From contig CM067084.1 in NCBI GenBank assembly GCA_034008185.1, positions 61,518,599 through 61,582,598 on the forward strand: 64,000 nucleotides of DNA, read 5' to 3'. The notes under the pieces are model-generated. The model saw only the letters and a list, made by a program, of their open reading frames with translations. It was not told where the DNA came from and ran no database searches. Each line of letters begins with the position of its first letter. Positions within the stretch are counted from its first letter, which is position 1. Source of the stretch: Gorsachius magnificus. Taxonomy: Eukaryota; Chordata; Aves; Pelecaniformes; Ardeidae. This document shows positions 47,901 to 61,129 of this stretch, piece after piece. Position numbers and translations under genes: made by a program.

Positions 47901-50900
47901 AATTGTCATATGATGTAAAATGTGGGATTTTGAAAAATCCTACGTTAACATTTTCTAAGGACAAAGGTATCTAATAAAGCTCATTTTACATCAGATTTTA
48001 AATCTTACCATTTTTGTTTGAGAGGTTCTATATAAAATAAATTAAATTTATGACAGGTGTCGGGAACAATATTGATAGGGTCAGATTATAGGCTGTCAAG
48101 TCTGTTTGTGAAGATAAATAATAGCAGACCAGAAGAAACAAGTGTTATAACAGATAAGTTGCTTACTTACCCATAATAAAAATCTCCACTATTATTAATC
48201 AATATTTACTTCGTTCTTGTTTTACTTTGATTGTATCTAACAAAAGCTGACATGATTTTTGATTTAATGGAAATTTCCAATAGAACTGAGAATTTCTCCT
48301 TGCCTACAAGCTGTTCTCCAAAAGTAGCCCACATATTTGAGGTTAATGATGATTCATAACGTTTTTTTAGCTATAAATCTGGTAAAAAATAGCTAAATCA
48401 TACACATGGAACTCCCCTCAAATTAGTGGAACTTTTAAATGAACTTCCTAAGTTCATTAATTATGTCAAACACATGAACTAATGGTCTAGTACTGGAACT
48501 CTTTGACCTGAAACTGAGACTGTTTTATAGAGTGAGAAAATCTATGTTTTCCAAATGAAAAACAATGAAATATATTACAGAGAAAATGTATTTAACAATA
48601 GACCCCATATTTTGTTATTAAAACTTAATTGTCCTTAGCAGTATGTCATAGACTTTTTTCATCCATATGACATAATAAAGACAGGAATAATGACAGATGT
48701 GTGGGATGGCAATGAAGTATGTCTCAAATGATAAACCAATACTAAGACACATTTGAAGAGAGGAACTCTAAACTCAAATACTGGTTAACGTGACTGCATA
48801 ACAAATAATTCCTTCACCACTCAAGGTTACAGAGTCTACTTGTGTTTGCACAGCAGAAGTCTAATGAGCAGTGAAAATGATAACATATTGTGAACCCACA
48901 GCACTGAAGAATTGATTTATAAAGGCAATAAAACAGACACACAAAAAGCCATTGTTTGCTAATTCCTTTTTTTTATGGTTACCAACAAATCCAGAACTTG
49001 GTGCAAGTGAACATGATATTTTTTCCATTAGAAGAGTAAAGTTCAGCTGATGTCTCACAGGACTTCCTGACCTGAGGGAAGAAGTTGTTATCTCAGTTAA
49101 TTGAATTCTTTGGTGGGAATCCAACTAATTAGTCTTCTATTTCCTCAGCAAAAGGAAAACAGCTCTCCTATCAGTGGATAAGAAATAGGGGGCAATGGAG
49201 GTGAGAGGATGGGACACATTAAACCAGTAGGACAATCTGGAAATCTTCAGCTTTCCTTCAAAAAACCCAAACCAAAACAAACAAAAAAAACCCCCACACT
49301 AAAAAAACTCCAAAAACCTCCTGAATAATCTGAGTACTCCAAGTGCATTGAAAATTGCAGATTGTTTTAATGATCAAATACAGGTGTGCAAATGATAATA
49401 TATACAAAACTATAATTTTGGTTCAGATGTCTAATAGAACTGATAACCTAACAAGGATGTTGCACACAACTGTCAAGTCAGACTCCTGCCTAGATAATTG
49501 GGGAGGCTCTTTGTGCTATCATTTGCTTATACATGAAATGTCGTCAATAAAACAGTTTCAAATGAAGATTGATTGTCTTGGATTAGAGTACACAGAAAGA
49601 AAGAGGATCCTGTGCAGAAGCATCTGACTATCAGTCCACTTAACAGAAGCTTAGCATGCCGAAGAACATCTTGTATTGTTTGGATTCAATCCATCATTAA
49701 ACATAAATGAGAGGGAGACTGAGATACACAAATGTGCAAATGCCACATGGATAGATATAATAAGGAATCTGTAACCATCTGGACTCAATATGGAACCTAA
49801 AATATGCCCATTTATCAAATTATAATTCCCATGCAACGTATCACATCAGTATTTCAGTGCTGATTAAAAGTAAATTGTTTGGAATTTATCAAACTGAGTT
49901 CAGAAGCAATCATGTATACTTTTATTTATATACCATATATTCTTCAGAGATTAAGTTATTCTTTTCCACAAGAAATATGCAGCAATGATAGCCCTCGCCA
50001 TGCAAAGACTTGTACATGTGTTTCAATCAAGGAATTAATTTTATTAACTTTAATAGGAACATTCAATCAATTAAATTAAACATATGCATGAATCTTTTCA
50101 ACAAAAAAAGTTTGAAAAATAAGCATTTTAATGCTGAACTCTGTGTGAAAGGATAACTCTCAAGGAGCATGGAGATATCAAGAGGCCAGTCCAAAAGTTG
50201 TCTTTGACCATCTTTGAATATTAAAAGATGTAACATAATGAGATAGACATTGCCTAACCTCTGAAATGAGGAGACTGGAACAAGCCACCTACTTTACCTA
50301 TTCCTCTTGTCTCCATCTCCTTAGTCTAGTTGACTTTACAGTTTAAAATTATTTTAATCTAAACCAATAGAATTAGTTAATTAGCCAACTACTTAAATTA
50401 CATCCATAGACAGAATTTCATTATTCTATAAAACACGTGCTTTACTAAGTAAGACCTGAATAATGGTTTTAGCCTAGTTTCTCAAACAGAGTAGTAACAA
50501 CCTGCCACTGTATTTTCTGTAATAGAAAACCAAGATTCACACTTGCAATATGAGTTTTGTTGGACAACATGACACTATTGGGCAAATGTCTAAAACTACC
50601 CTTTAGAAGGAGAATTACATAAGAAAAAAAAAGTTTGAGAAGAGAGTGAAAAACTTTTCTTGTTTATAAAGTTTTAAAACCTAAACAAATTTCTAGCAAT
50701 CTTCACGTCAGAGCTGTATGTAGAACAATTTCAGTATCACAATTATATATACGACTATAAATGTCAATGCACAGACTAAATATAGTGGTACAAATGAAAA
50801 TAAATGATTTTTAAAATGTTATTAGGAAATGAGGCTCTCAACCATCTTCACATAGTAAAAAAAGTTAAAGTGAAGGGCAGTAAGAGAAATCTAAACAACT

Positions 50901-53206
50901 TGGATAGTTGTTTAATGTAAAAGATTAACAACAACAAAAATACACTATGTAAAATCTTCCTAGAAGTAAAGAGGACATAAAATGACAGCAACAATTTCTT
51001 TGTAAGTCATGGCTCATCCAAATCATGATGATCTAAGAATGAAATCCATTGTAGGAAATGTGTTAATGGTGGGGAGGGGCAGAGAACTGTTATTCTGAAG
51101 CAAGCTTTGATTCATATGAAAACATATATATTACTTTCACTACAGGACTGCAGAGAATGACAGAAACATCAGCTAGATTTTCTTCTGTGGAGCTTTATAT
51201 TGAAGGAGATTTTCATCACAATTTTGGACAGGGCTAGAATTTTTCTCTCGTAATGAAAATCTTCATTGTCAGTCAAGTACTGTACTTAAAGAGTAACTTC
51301 TATTGACTGACAGCTTTTAAACCAATACTAAATTGCCCAAGGAACTACTGAGACATCAAACCTCATTGGGAGGTATGAAATCTCATCATTAAGAATGCCA
51401 TTTAGGAACTCCAGGGGGTTACCTTGTTGTTACTCTTTAACAAGAATAATAAAGCACTGCCATAGCACTATTGCACAAAATAATTTTCTGAATCTATTTA
51501 ATCCTCTTTCCTCTTTAGCTTCTCAGCTTCACTGGTCATTTCTCCTTTAGATTGTTTTTCACGCCTTTAATCTCTGTAAGCAGTAATAATAGCTATCATG
51601 ACAGACAGAGTAGCTGGGCAAGTGATTTAGACATGAATATTTTCTTTGCATAATCAAATAACTGGCAATAAAATGGACTACATTTTACTCACAATTACAG
51701 CAATATAAACCAAAGTCCTTGGACTTAAATTGCCATTTATCTTCATTGGGGGATGCATCAATGTGTCAATGAATTCCCATGAGTACTACAGTGTTTGACC
51801 CACTGTTTGGCAAAGAGTTATTACATTTCTCAAAGTGCACTGTTGATCTTGACCTTGATTTAGATGTTCGACATTTTCATTGGGTTTTCTGCATTTATTT
51901 CCATTTGGCTACTTCCATTTTAGTTAAAATTTGATTTCACTTGCTGTCACTAATTGATATACAGCTCATTTTGTCGAAGTGTGGTCTTTTTCCAGTGTGT
52001 GCATTTAGAGAATACATACTGCGTTATCTTTCTCCAGCCCTAGTGTGATTGGCTTCCATTCTGTTTTTACTGGTTTACATCTGAAAGAAGGTAGGTTAAC
52101 ATTTTTTTTGTCTCTTCTGTATCTTTTACATCCATGACACATTAATATCAGTATAATAGTTTGTCAGCTCAAATAGGTATTAATTGTACTGATGTCATTA
52201 TGAGAACCAGGAAACTAAATAAATAACGCACCCCACCCAACACCCCCCAATATATCAGATCCTGCTGATTACTCAATAATTATTTTTATTATTCGTGCAT
52301 GCCTGTACATCTATTTACTACACAAACATTATTTCGGACCAGCCTATGGTATCCAATATCCAGCTCTACTGATCAATATATGTATTCATGTATATGGGTG
52401 TGATATGCTTAAGAAGAAAGTTAATGTTATCTTTAATCTCTCTTTGATATTCTAACCCCACCCTTTTTATAAATCTGCAAAACACCAAACCATATTAAGG
52501 CGTTCAGAGAACCCTGACCATCTTGCCTTAATTTGTGAAGCATAGCCGCACTGAAGTATTGTATTACTTTTTGCTCCTGACATAGAATATATACATCTTG
52601 ATGGTTTATTATTCACTTCAGAAAGAGAAAAATCAAGACCAAAATTTCTGCTGTGAGATTCTATTTTGCTATGAGGTATCACTTGATTATTTCCTCATGG
52701 AAATAAATGGACTATCACGTTCCAGCTTGAACATAGTTGTAATTACATTTCATACTAAATTTTGACTTTAAAAACCTCTGAATCACAACAAAACATTTCT
52801 CATTAATTCTTATCAAATAAAATATTTCATTTATGAAAAAATGAAAACTAACATGAAGATACTTTCAAACTACATTGACACATTAGCATCAGTCGAACAT
52901 TTCATGAAATGGTACGGTGTGCCACATTGGATTAAGCATCGCTACTGTAAATATACAAAGTATAAGTGACAGAAAATTTGCAACAGAAAACATCTATGTT
53001 TCTGCTTCAAAATGAACATTAGAAATTAAACATTTGGGAAAAAAAAAGAAAAAGAAAAAGAATTCGGTGACTACCTCTCTGGAAATCCATTAGATATTCA
53101 ATACAATTCATACTGAATACATAATTCACTATGTATCACTAGAACACACATTGTAGTACATATTCCTTCAAAAAAAACCCCCAAACATACACACATAGGC
53201 ATTTGA

Positions 53207-54940
53207 GAATCATAGAATCACCTCGGTTGGAAAAGACCTTTAAGATCATCGAGTCCAACCGTTAACGTAGCACTGCCATCCCACCACTAAACCATGTCCC
53301 TGAGCACCTCATCTATCCTTCTTTTAAAGACCTCCAGGGATGAGGACTCCACCACCTCCCTGGACAGCCCATTCCAGAGCCTGACAACCCTCTCGGTGAA
53401 GAAGTTTTTCCTAATGTCTAGCCTAAACCTGCCCTGGCGCAGCTTCAAGCCATTCCCCCTCGTCCTATCATCTGTTACCAGGGAGAAGAGGCCGACCCCC
53501 ACCTCACTACAGCCTCCTTTCAGGTAGTTGTAGAGGGCGATCAGGTCTCCCCTCAGCCTCCTCTTCTCCAGGCTGAACAACCCCAGTTCCCTCAGCCCCT
53601 CCTCGTATGACTTGTGCTCCAGACCCCTCACCAGCTTGGTTGCTCTCCTCTGGACCTGTTCCAGCAAGGCGACATCTTTCTTGTAGTGAGGGGCCCAAAA
53701 CTCAACACAGTATTCGAGGTGCGGCCTCACCAGCACCGAGTACAGGGGCACGATCACTTCCCTACTCCTGCTGGCCACACTATTCCTGATACAAGCCAGG
53801 ATGCCATTGGCCTTCTTGGCCACCTGGGCACACTGCTGGCTCATATTCAGCCGGCTGTCAATCAGTACCCCCAGGTCTTTTTCCACCAGGCAGCTTTCCA
53901 GCCACTCTTCGCCAAGCCTGTAGCGCTGCATGGGGTTGTTGTGCCCAAAGTGCAGGACCCGGCCCTTGGCCTTGTTGAACCTCATACAATTGGCCTCGGC
54001 CCATCGATCCAGCCTGTCCAGGTCCCTTTGCAGAGCCCTCCTCCCCTCCAGCAGATCAACACTCCCACCCAGTTTGGTGTCATCTGCAAATGTACTGAGG
54101 GCACACTCAATCCCCTCATCAAGGTCATTGATAAAGATATTAAACAAGACTGGCCCTAGAACTGAGCCCTGGGGGACACCGCTTGTGACCAGCCCCCAAC
54201 TGGATTTAGCTCCATTCACCATGACTCTCTGGGCTCGGCCATGCAGCCAGTTTTTAACCCAGAGAAGAGTACATCCATCTAGGCCATGAACTGCCAGCTT
54301 CTCCACGAGAATGCTATGGGAGACTGTGTCGAAGGCTTTGCTGAAGTCCAGGTAGACAACATCCACAGCCTCTCCCTCATCTACCAGGCGGGTCACCTGG
54401 TCATAGAAGGAAATCAGGTTGGTTAGGCAAGACTTGCCTTTCGTGAACCCATGCTGACTGGGCCTGATCCCCTGATTGTCCTCCATGTGCCTGGTGAGCA
54501 CATTCAAGATAAACCGCTCCATAATCTTCCCCGGTACCGAGGTTAGGCTGACTGGTCTGTAGTTCCCCAGATCCTCCTTCCGGCCCTTCTTGAAGATAGG
54601 CGTTACATTTGCCAACCTCCAGTCATCTGGGACCTCCCCTGTTCTCCAGGACTGCTGATAAATGATAGAGAGTGGCTTGGCAAGCTCCTCTGCCAACTCC
54701 TTCAGCACTCTTGGGTGGATCCCATCCGGCCCCATAGACTTGTGGATGTCCAGGTGGCATAGCAGGTCAAAGACTGCTCCCTCCTGGGTTATGGGGGGTT
54801 CATTCCACTCTCTGTCCCCATCTTCCAGCTCAGGAGGCTGGGTACCCTGGGGATAACTTGTCGGGCCATTAAAGACCGAGGCAAAGAAGGCGTTGAGTAT
54901 CTCAGCCTTTTCCTCATCCTTAGTGGCAATGTTCCCCCAT
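53207..54940 (-). mobile_element. CR1 LINE, 5'-truncated copy D (youngest copy)
   Basis: This is a CR1 retrotransposon copy of about 1.73 kb on the minus strand. Its 3' end (53207-53220 in plus reading: AGAATCATAGAATC) carries the CR1 terminal octamer-type tail. It is followed inward by an 80-bp 3' UTR and then by the ORF2 reverse-transcriptase region without interruption. Similarity stops at about 54937-54940, where the sequence changes to unrelated AT-rich DNA, so the endonuclease domain and the 5' end are missing. No target-site duplication is obvious, which is normal for CR1. The undamaged coding frame contrasts with copies A and C and marks this as the most recent insertion in the window. 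Confidence 0.97.
53287..54936 (-). CDS. CR1 ORF2 fragment: reverse transcriptase, 5'-truncated
   Basis: This is the C-terminal part of the CR1 ORF2 polyprotein, the reverse transcriptase used for target-primed insertion. The frame is open for about 550 codons, from the truncation point (near 54936) to a TAG at 53287-53289. The first ATG in frame is at 54735 and gives 482 residues, but this is an internal Met, not the native start. In that numbering the landmarks are NYRPVSL (58-64), HGFTKGKSC (95-103), motif A DFSKAFD with catalytic Asp (130-136), GVPQGS (186-191), the catalytic box FADD (216-219), and the conserved C-terminal block [20 protein letters not shown] (384-403). All three catalytic aspartates are present. 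The N-terminal endonuclease is absent, so the copy cannot move on its own. Any expression would need an outside promoter. Confidence 0.9.
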   Translation of the reverse strand, partial: GNIATKDEEKAEILNAFFASVFNGPTSYPQGTQPPELEDGDREWNEPPITQEGAVFDLLCHLDIHKSMGPDGIHPRVLKELAEELAKPLSIIYQQSWRTGEVPDDWRLANVTPIFKKGRKEDLGNYRPVSLTSVPGKIMERFILNVLTRHMEDNQGIRPSQHGFTKGKSCLTNLISFYDQVTRLVDEGEAVDVVYLDFSKAFDTVSHSILVEKLAVHGLDGCTLLWVKNWLHGRAQRVMVNGAKSSWGLVTSGVPQGSVLGPVLFNIFINDLDEGIECALSTFADDTKLGGSVDLLEGRRALQRDLDRLDRWAEANCMRFNKAKGRVLHFGHNNPMQRYRLGEEWLESCLVEKDLGVLIDSRLNMSQQCAQVAKKANGILACIRNSVASRSREVIVPLYSVLVRPHLEYCVEFWAPHYKKDVALLEQVQRRATKLVRGLEHKSYEEGLRELGLFSLEKRRLRGDLIALYNYLKGGCSEVGVGLFSLVTDDRTRGNGLKLRQGRFRLDIRKNFFTERVVRLWNGLSREVVESSSLEVFKRRIDEVLRDMV

Positions 54941-57900
54941 TTGTGTTGAGATCACAGCCCTGATAATTAAAAGTAAGTAGTCCATGTATCCTTGAAATTT
55001 TATTCTTTTTTAATACTTGATTTAGATTCTGCTGAAAGAAAAAAAAATATTTTCACAAAATCAGTTGTCAATACTTTTAAAAACGTTTTCCAGAAAAGGG
55101 CTATTTCTTTTCATGAATGTATTGCCTTTTTCTGCTAATTACCATAACCAGCATGTTGGCATTCTGTGGTGCAAACAGGCTGAAGATCATAAATGCTTAT
55201 GTATGTATTCTGAGAAGAACTGTAAAGTTGGATTTATCAGGCTATGAACAGCAAAGAACACATTTTGAGTATTAATTTTATTGAGTCTATCTTTAGTAAT
55301 TAATTTTTGTAATGAAAGTCAAGTTATTCATCTAGGTTCCCTATAGAGGTACAGAGAAATGTTCAGGTAAGAGTGGGACCCAGTATATTGAGAACGGAAC
55401 TGACGGATTTGTTCTTGAAGAAACACTGAAAAAAGTCAGTCTTGGGGAGGGGAAGCAGTAATGTACCTCTGAGCTTTTTTATCCCCTCAAGACATATGGG
55501 TCTTTTCTAGATTTCAGTTAAGTAACATTCTTCTTTCAAAATTCATGGGCATATCCTATACATTTAGTCCAAAAGAGGAGGGGCCATAAATAATTTCCTT
55601 CCTTATCCCCTCATATCCTCTTTCATCCATTCTTTTGCATCTCAGTGATTACACTGCTTGTCTAAAGAGACAGATTCAATTACCCTCTTTGTCTCAGAGG
55701 ATCTGGATCTGTCTCCTCCATTATAGTGCCCTGTCCATTAAGTTATGGGTATTTCGGAAACTCTTCAAAATCACTTTTTTAGAAATCACTTCATTTTGCA
55801 TGGAATAGCTAAATATTAATTGGCTCCCAAAGAAAAAAAGGAAATAAGACGCTATACCTCAGACAGAGGCACCTACTACAGGGCAGAGATCTGTGTTTCC
55901 TCTAATTCCCTTTATTTCACAGATACATAGCATTTCATATTCAGTATTCATTTAACTTTATTGTCTTCAGTTAATTCAGTTTGTGAGCTCAGCCACAACA
56001 ATTTCCAAATGTGCAAATAGTATGCCACTGACAACAGCACTGCTGAGAGAAGCTGCATCATTCATATCCAAGCCTTACATCCCAACATGTTCAAAAAGAT
56101 TTAGGCCTGTGCATGCATTTGTGATTAAAATATGTTTCTTACCTGTTGGTTTTTTTTTCCACAGTAAACATTTTGTGGTACAAATCTAATGACCAAATTA
56201 CCGTATCAAAGAAAACCACAGTGGCAAAAGGCACTGATAGGTATCTTTTTCAACTGTACAGCGAGAAGCCAGACTTTAAAGAACACCCTCATCCTAGATA
56301 TTTTTTTTTCCTCAGGTCTTAGAAAATTCACATTAAAGGACAATGTAGAAAGCTTGCCACTGATTTTTAAGAAAAAAAGATTTTAAATTTGATGACCAAA
56401 CTGTTCTTAAATAATACATTTTTTTGTTGTCTCTAAAACACTTTTCAAATATTGATTTCATCTGGAAAATAAACTTCTCTAAAATTAATTTGGCAAGACT
56501 ATGCCTTGACACGGACAAGACAATGGCAGAGTTGCTCTTAAATCCTTGACAAAGAAAGGATAATTATGAAATACTTATGGATGTATCCAACCTGTTCAAT
56601 GGGTATTTAAAATCTATTTTGGTTTCTTTCACTATCACAAATGACTCTGATATTTTTCTTCTTTCTTTATGGCAAAGGACACAAAATATTCATCAAAAGT
56701 TTGAGGTCACTGAGTAATTTTGAGGGTCACATTAAACTTTCTAAAGGAGTTTCATGGCATCTTCCTTTGCTTGCTCAGTTTCTTTCTGTTCCCTGGTACG
56801 ATCTCTTCGAATTTCAGTGATTTTTGTATCCTCTTTGCCTTCCTGGGGCATGTTACATGGTATAGCTATTGCTAGCAACAGGCATTGAACTGAATTTGCA
56901 AGGCCTCAGGACTAAGGCTTGACAGGTTAGTTTTCTTTTAACCTTTTTTGACCTACCTTGGTCACTTGGTTTAACAATTCAGCAATTTTCCAGTTGAAGA
57001 GATGGCTATGACTAATTTATTTGTCTTTGTTTGGTCGACAGGGGAAAAAAGGCCTGGTGTATGAGCACAGGCCTTGAGAAGTGTAGACAGAGGATTCAGC
57101 ATAGAGGAGCTAGGGATGGCAGGGGATGGGGCACAGGCCCCAGAACCAGAGACCTCATGGTTGTAAACAACTCACCAGGTGTCAGTTAAAGAAACTCAAA
57201 CCTAGAGCAGGGCAAACCTGTTTTTAGGCTAAACACAAGTAAAAGCCATCCTATAAAGTAAAACTGGGTGTAATGTGAAACTGTAGACCAGCAAAGATAA
57301 CACAAGTTGTGAAAGCATGTCAGCAGTCATGTGAAAATGACCCCAAGTAGATTTTAGAGAAAGGAGGAAGAAATTATCAATACCACCATCACATTATCTC
57401 CAGTGAAGGATGCCAGAGGCTGACAACTCACCATAACACCCTACCACTATTGGAATGAAACCACCAGCCTTAAGATCCAGAAACACAGGTGAAGACTGAG
57501 CACAACACCAGGCAAAGGAGAGAAACTAAGATGTGCACATATAACAGTTCCAACTCTGTTATTAGTACTGAAACCTTTTCTGCATAAAAGCATTCTTTCT
57601 TTTTCTTCAGTGATTAGATCCAGACTAATGTTGGTAAGACTGCTCAGATTTCAATTATACCATCAATAAATTCCTGGCTTTAAATACAAAATGTGTTTTC
57701 TCTTTTCCTATAAACAAGATTGTGAGCATTACATCTTGACAAAGAGATCAGAGTAGTGTCTTTCAAGAACACATATTTATGAAAATTATCCTTTAAACTT
57801 TGTTCCTTAAAACTATGAGTTCAGATGTTTTGGAGCTAGACCTAAGGAGTCAAAACTTATGATGGTCATTGCCACACACTTAGTATGGGTTTGACTCCCT

Positions 57901-60900
57901 TGCGCTGAAGAATATTTGCAAGAAGAGGCTGCATTGACTTAGACCTGCAGTTAATTTGTCCCACAGGATATATTTAAATTAATTCTGCTGGAATTTGTTT
58001 TAATGAACTATTCATAAAATGTTATGAACAGCTCTCATAATTGCCTAGAATTTCTGCTGAAAAAATGTACATCAGTAGATTTAAAGCACTACCTGGACTT
58101 TCCCAGTCTGTCAATATCTGTCAGAGTTATTGCCTAGAGGGATACCTAAAAGGAAGAGGAGTTAGATGGAGAATGTAAAAACCTGTCTGCCTGAGTAGGA
58201 ATTTGTGTTATTATTCTGTTTTTCTCTTTGTTCTTTTCCTTTCTATATATGTTTATCTGCCTGTGTTTTTGCAATAATTGCCATAGCAATAAAAAAGGAG
58301 ATGATATACATGAGGGTTCATTCTAATAAAACTATGGAGAGATCACATTTTTGTGCTATCCATTTCTGTTTCCTACTAAAAGAAACAAGGTATTAATGTC
58401 AAAATAAATGTTATTCCATTTAATAGACTAAAAGTCAAAACACATTCCTACATTTCAGTTGCTCAGAATTCAGCCTGTTAGCACAACATATGAAGATAAA
58501 ATTAATCAGAATAATTATCAACATTTTCATGGTGTTCCCTGAGGCACTGGTACCCATTAAGATTTATGTTGCTAGAGTTCCACCCACCTTACTTACCTAC
58601 CTACTCTATGGCAATGAGAGACAAATGAGAGCCTGATGAAGACTGCACTGAACTCATTATCTTAGGAAAAAGTTTAAATCTTTTCAGGGTCTGTTGAAAA
58701 CTGTGTTTATATCTGCAATAAGACATAAATGATAAATAGTGATCTTCCTCTCAAAATCCATAGACAAACAGAATTCCATTATGGATACTTGGAGAAAGAA
58801 AGCATTCACCCCTTTCTGTTCTATAAACTGATTTACTGATTTGTATTTTTTGGTATCTCCTAGATACAGAGGTACAACAAAAGGAAGCATTATACTGCTT
58901 ACCAAGCTAGTGGATGGTCAATCACCTAAATCTTCTTTCCATCTGAAAATAAAATTTTCAGCAAATCTTTCTGTACTATTTTAAGGACTAAACCTTTACA
59001 TCTGAATATTAACAGTCACAGTTAAATGTGTGAAGATAAATGTATTTTTTACCAGTAGATTAAGAGATCCTTAAATGCTATATTGTTGTAATGTCAACCT
59101 AAAACTGAACACACAGAGCATTAAATTAAACTTTGGGGTTGGAGAGGCTTAGCCCTATTTGTCATCCAATTAAGAAAAAAATCCAAAAGGAGTCAACCCA
59201 AAGAAGTAGATTCTTGATTTTGATGTTGTTAAGAAAAAAGTCTGAGTGTAGTTATTCTCCTGCATCAGCCATCAATCAGTGTTCCATACAGCCATGAAAG
59301 GTATTGTGGAATTATATTTGAAGGCTAGTATTAAGTTAGTAACAAGCTTAACAAATGTAGTTACATGGGTCTTTCAGTGCTATCCAAAATTTTTAAGACC
59401 TTTATTCCGTTTAGTTCCTGAGAAAATTATTAATATCATCATAATGATATATAACTGAATAATCTTTGTAAAATATATGCATATTGTTGGCTAAAAACCC
59501 CACCATTTTTACTTAAATCCATGTTTCCGAAATGTGTTTCCAAAAGTATGTTCCCTCATAAGACATAAATGGTAGTATAGAAGATTCCAAAAGGAACTCT
59601 AATATTCTCCACAGCTTTATCTTTTACTATAAAAATGAAAACAAACACCAAAGGATGCTGTGCTTGCATGAGTAGCCTTCAAAATGCAAGTGATAAAGTG
59701 TTACCTAGAGAGACACTTGCCTGAGGAAGTAAAGGGCCAGATGCCATAATTCTGAGCTGTGAAATATCCTGTTTATTTCATATGAAGCAGAAACTGAGGA
59801 AGCGATTTTACAGTTTACCATTATTAACCATTTCACTCATTCTCAAAGCATGTAATAAAGGAAAAATATCATGCTGGGAAGATTATTTCTCACAGTGTTT
59901 GTGTCGGGTGGGGGGAGGCATGAGAAAGTAGAGGAGGGATGTGTGAAAATGTATAAATTAAGATGTATAAGCTTGCAACACAGCATGATGGGGTTGCAGT
60001 GGGGGCTTTATTGGTTCCCCTAACTGTAAAGCAGAGATAGAAATACTTCCTTTTTGAAAAACTTTTAAGATATGCAGATGGATTTCAATAAGGGGAGATA
60101 TGAGATAATATAAAATAAAACTTGACTAAATACCCTTCTACCCCAAGAATGACGGAAATAATTCTGAAGTTTTGAAACTGTCTAAATTCAAAGAAAAGCA
60201 ATAAAACCCCTCAGCCTTTCAATTAAAAATATGAACACATTAATGAACCATTTAAATAACAGCTGAGCAATGTGTGCTAGTGCCAGCTGTGGGTCATCTG
60301 TAGAAAGAGAACTTTTGCTGATGGTGTTTTTAAAAACAGACACCAACAATTAGCTGTATTATTGTGTGTCAATATAATGTATTATAAAAGTGACAGAGAT
60401 AACTGAGCTGCCATACAAAGAGCCAAGATGCTTTCATCTACCTACAAATTAGATATTCAAATACATGTTTATTTATGTAATTATTTAGTTAGTTATATTT
60501 GTGAACATTACGTCTGCATCCATTTCTGTCAAATATCTTGGACTTCAAAAGTTATCACTTTGCTGTTTCTATGGTACTTCTTTCCATCTACTTAACTGGG
60601 TTTCCCTGTTCCCTTCAGTATCACTATTGTCTACTTTATGCAGTGAGGATAAATATTAGGTCTGCAACACAAATATTGATTCATAGTTTCAAAGAAAGCA
60701 AAGACAACTATTTCAGAGGAACTTTATCAAGCCTTATAGACAAGAAAGAGCCATTACTAAATAGACATTGCACAGGAAAAGCTTATTTGCATTGGATATG
60801 GAAAAGTCTATAACATTTTGAAATAAATATAGGTAGAATTTGTTTTGCCTAAATTTAGATATCTGTCATATAGTTACCTACATGAAAACACTCTATCTAA

Positions 60901-61114
60901 GCTTGATTATAATCTCTGGAGATCTAATCAACAGAGATTGTACAGGTTTTGATGCAATATATTTGACTAAATACAGGTATCTATGATAAAGTGACATGAA
61001 AGATTTGTATTTTCCATTGACTTTACTGACTAAATTTCCATTGACTGTAGGAGAACAGGCATTGAGGCTCATGGTATTTCCCTGAAGTTAGATAAAATTA
61101 AACTCTTCCTATAT

Positions 61115-61129
61115 ACACACACACACACA
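61115..61129. repeat. (CA)n microsatellite
   Basis: Fifteen bases of perfect alternating A and C follow a short AT alternation. Confidence 0.9.

Larger units (their letters stand above)
41698..53206. other. About 11.5 kb of unique DNA, no gene seen
   Basis: No gene or named repeat is recognised. Details are as follows. The 10-bp unit CATTTTGATA occurs twice at 41712-41731. A GC-richer patch at about 43640-44060 contains a (CA)8 at 43687-43702. The 12-bp unit CAGTATCACAGA occurs twice at 44915-44938. An A-rich, C-punctuated stretch lies at about 49258-49320. A long complex stretch at about 51500-52090 looks like conserved non-coding DNA (see findings). An A/G simple repeat of AAAAAG units lies at about 53039-53062. 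Frames of up to 120 codons occur, but without domain features. Confidence 0.5.

Noticed and set aside
53614..54159. Plus-strand open frame of 181 codons inside CR1 copy D
   Set aside because: It is the antisense shadow of the RT coding frame. The minus-strand frame carries the recognisable RT motifs.
57040..57540. Purine-rich stretch considered as an old LTR or retroviral fragment
   Set aside because: No TG...CA ends, target duplication, poly(A) signal arrangement or coding similarity could be found.
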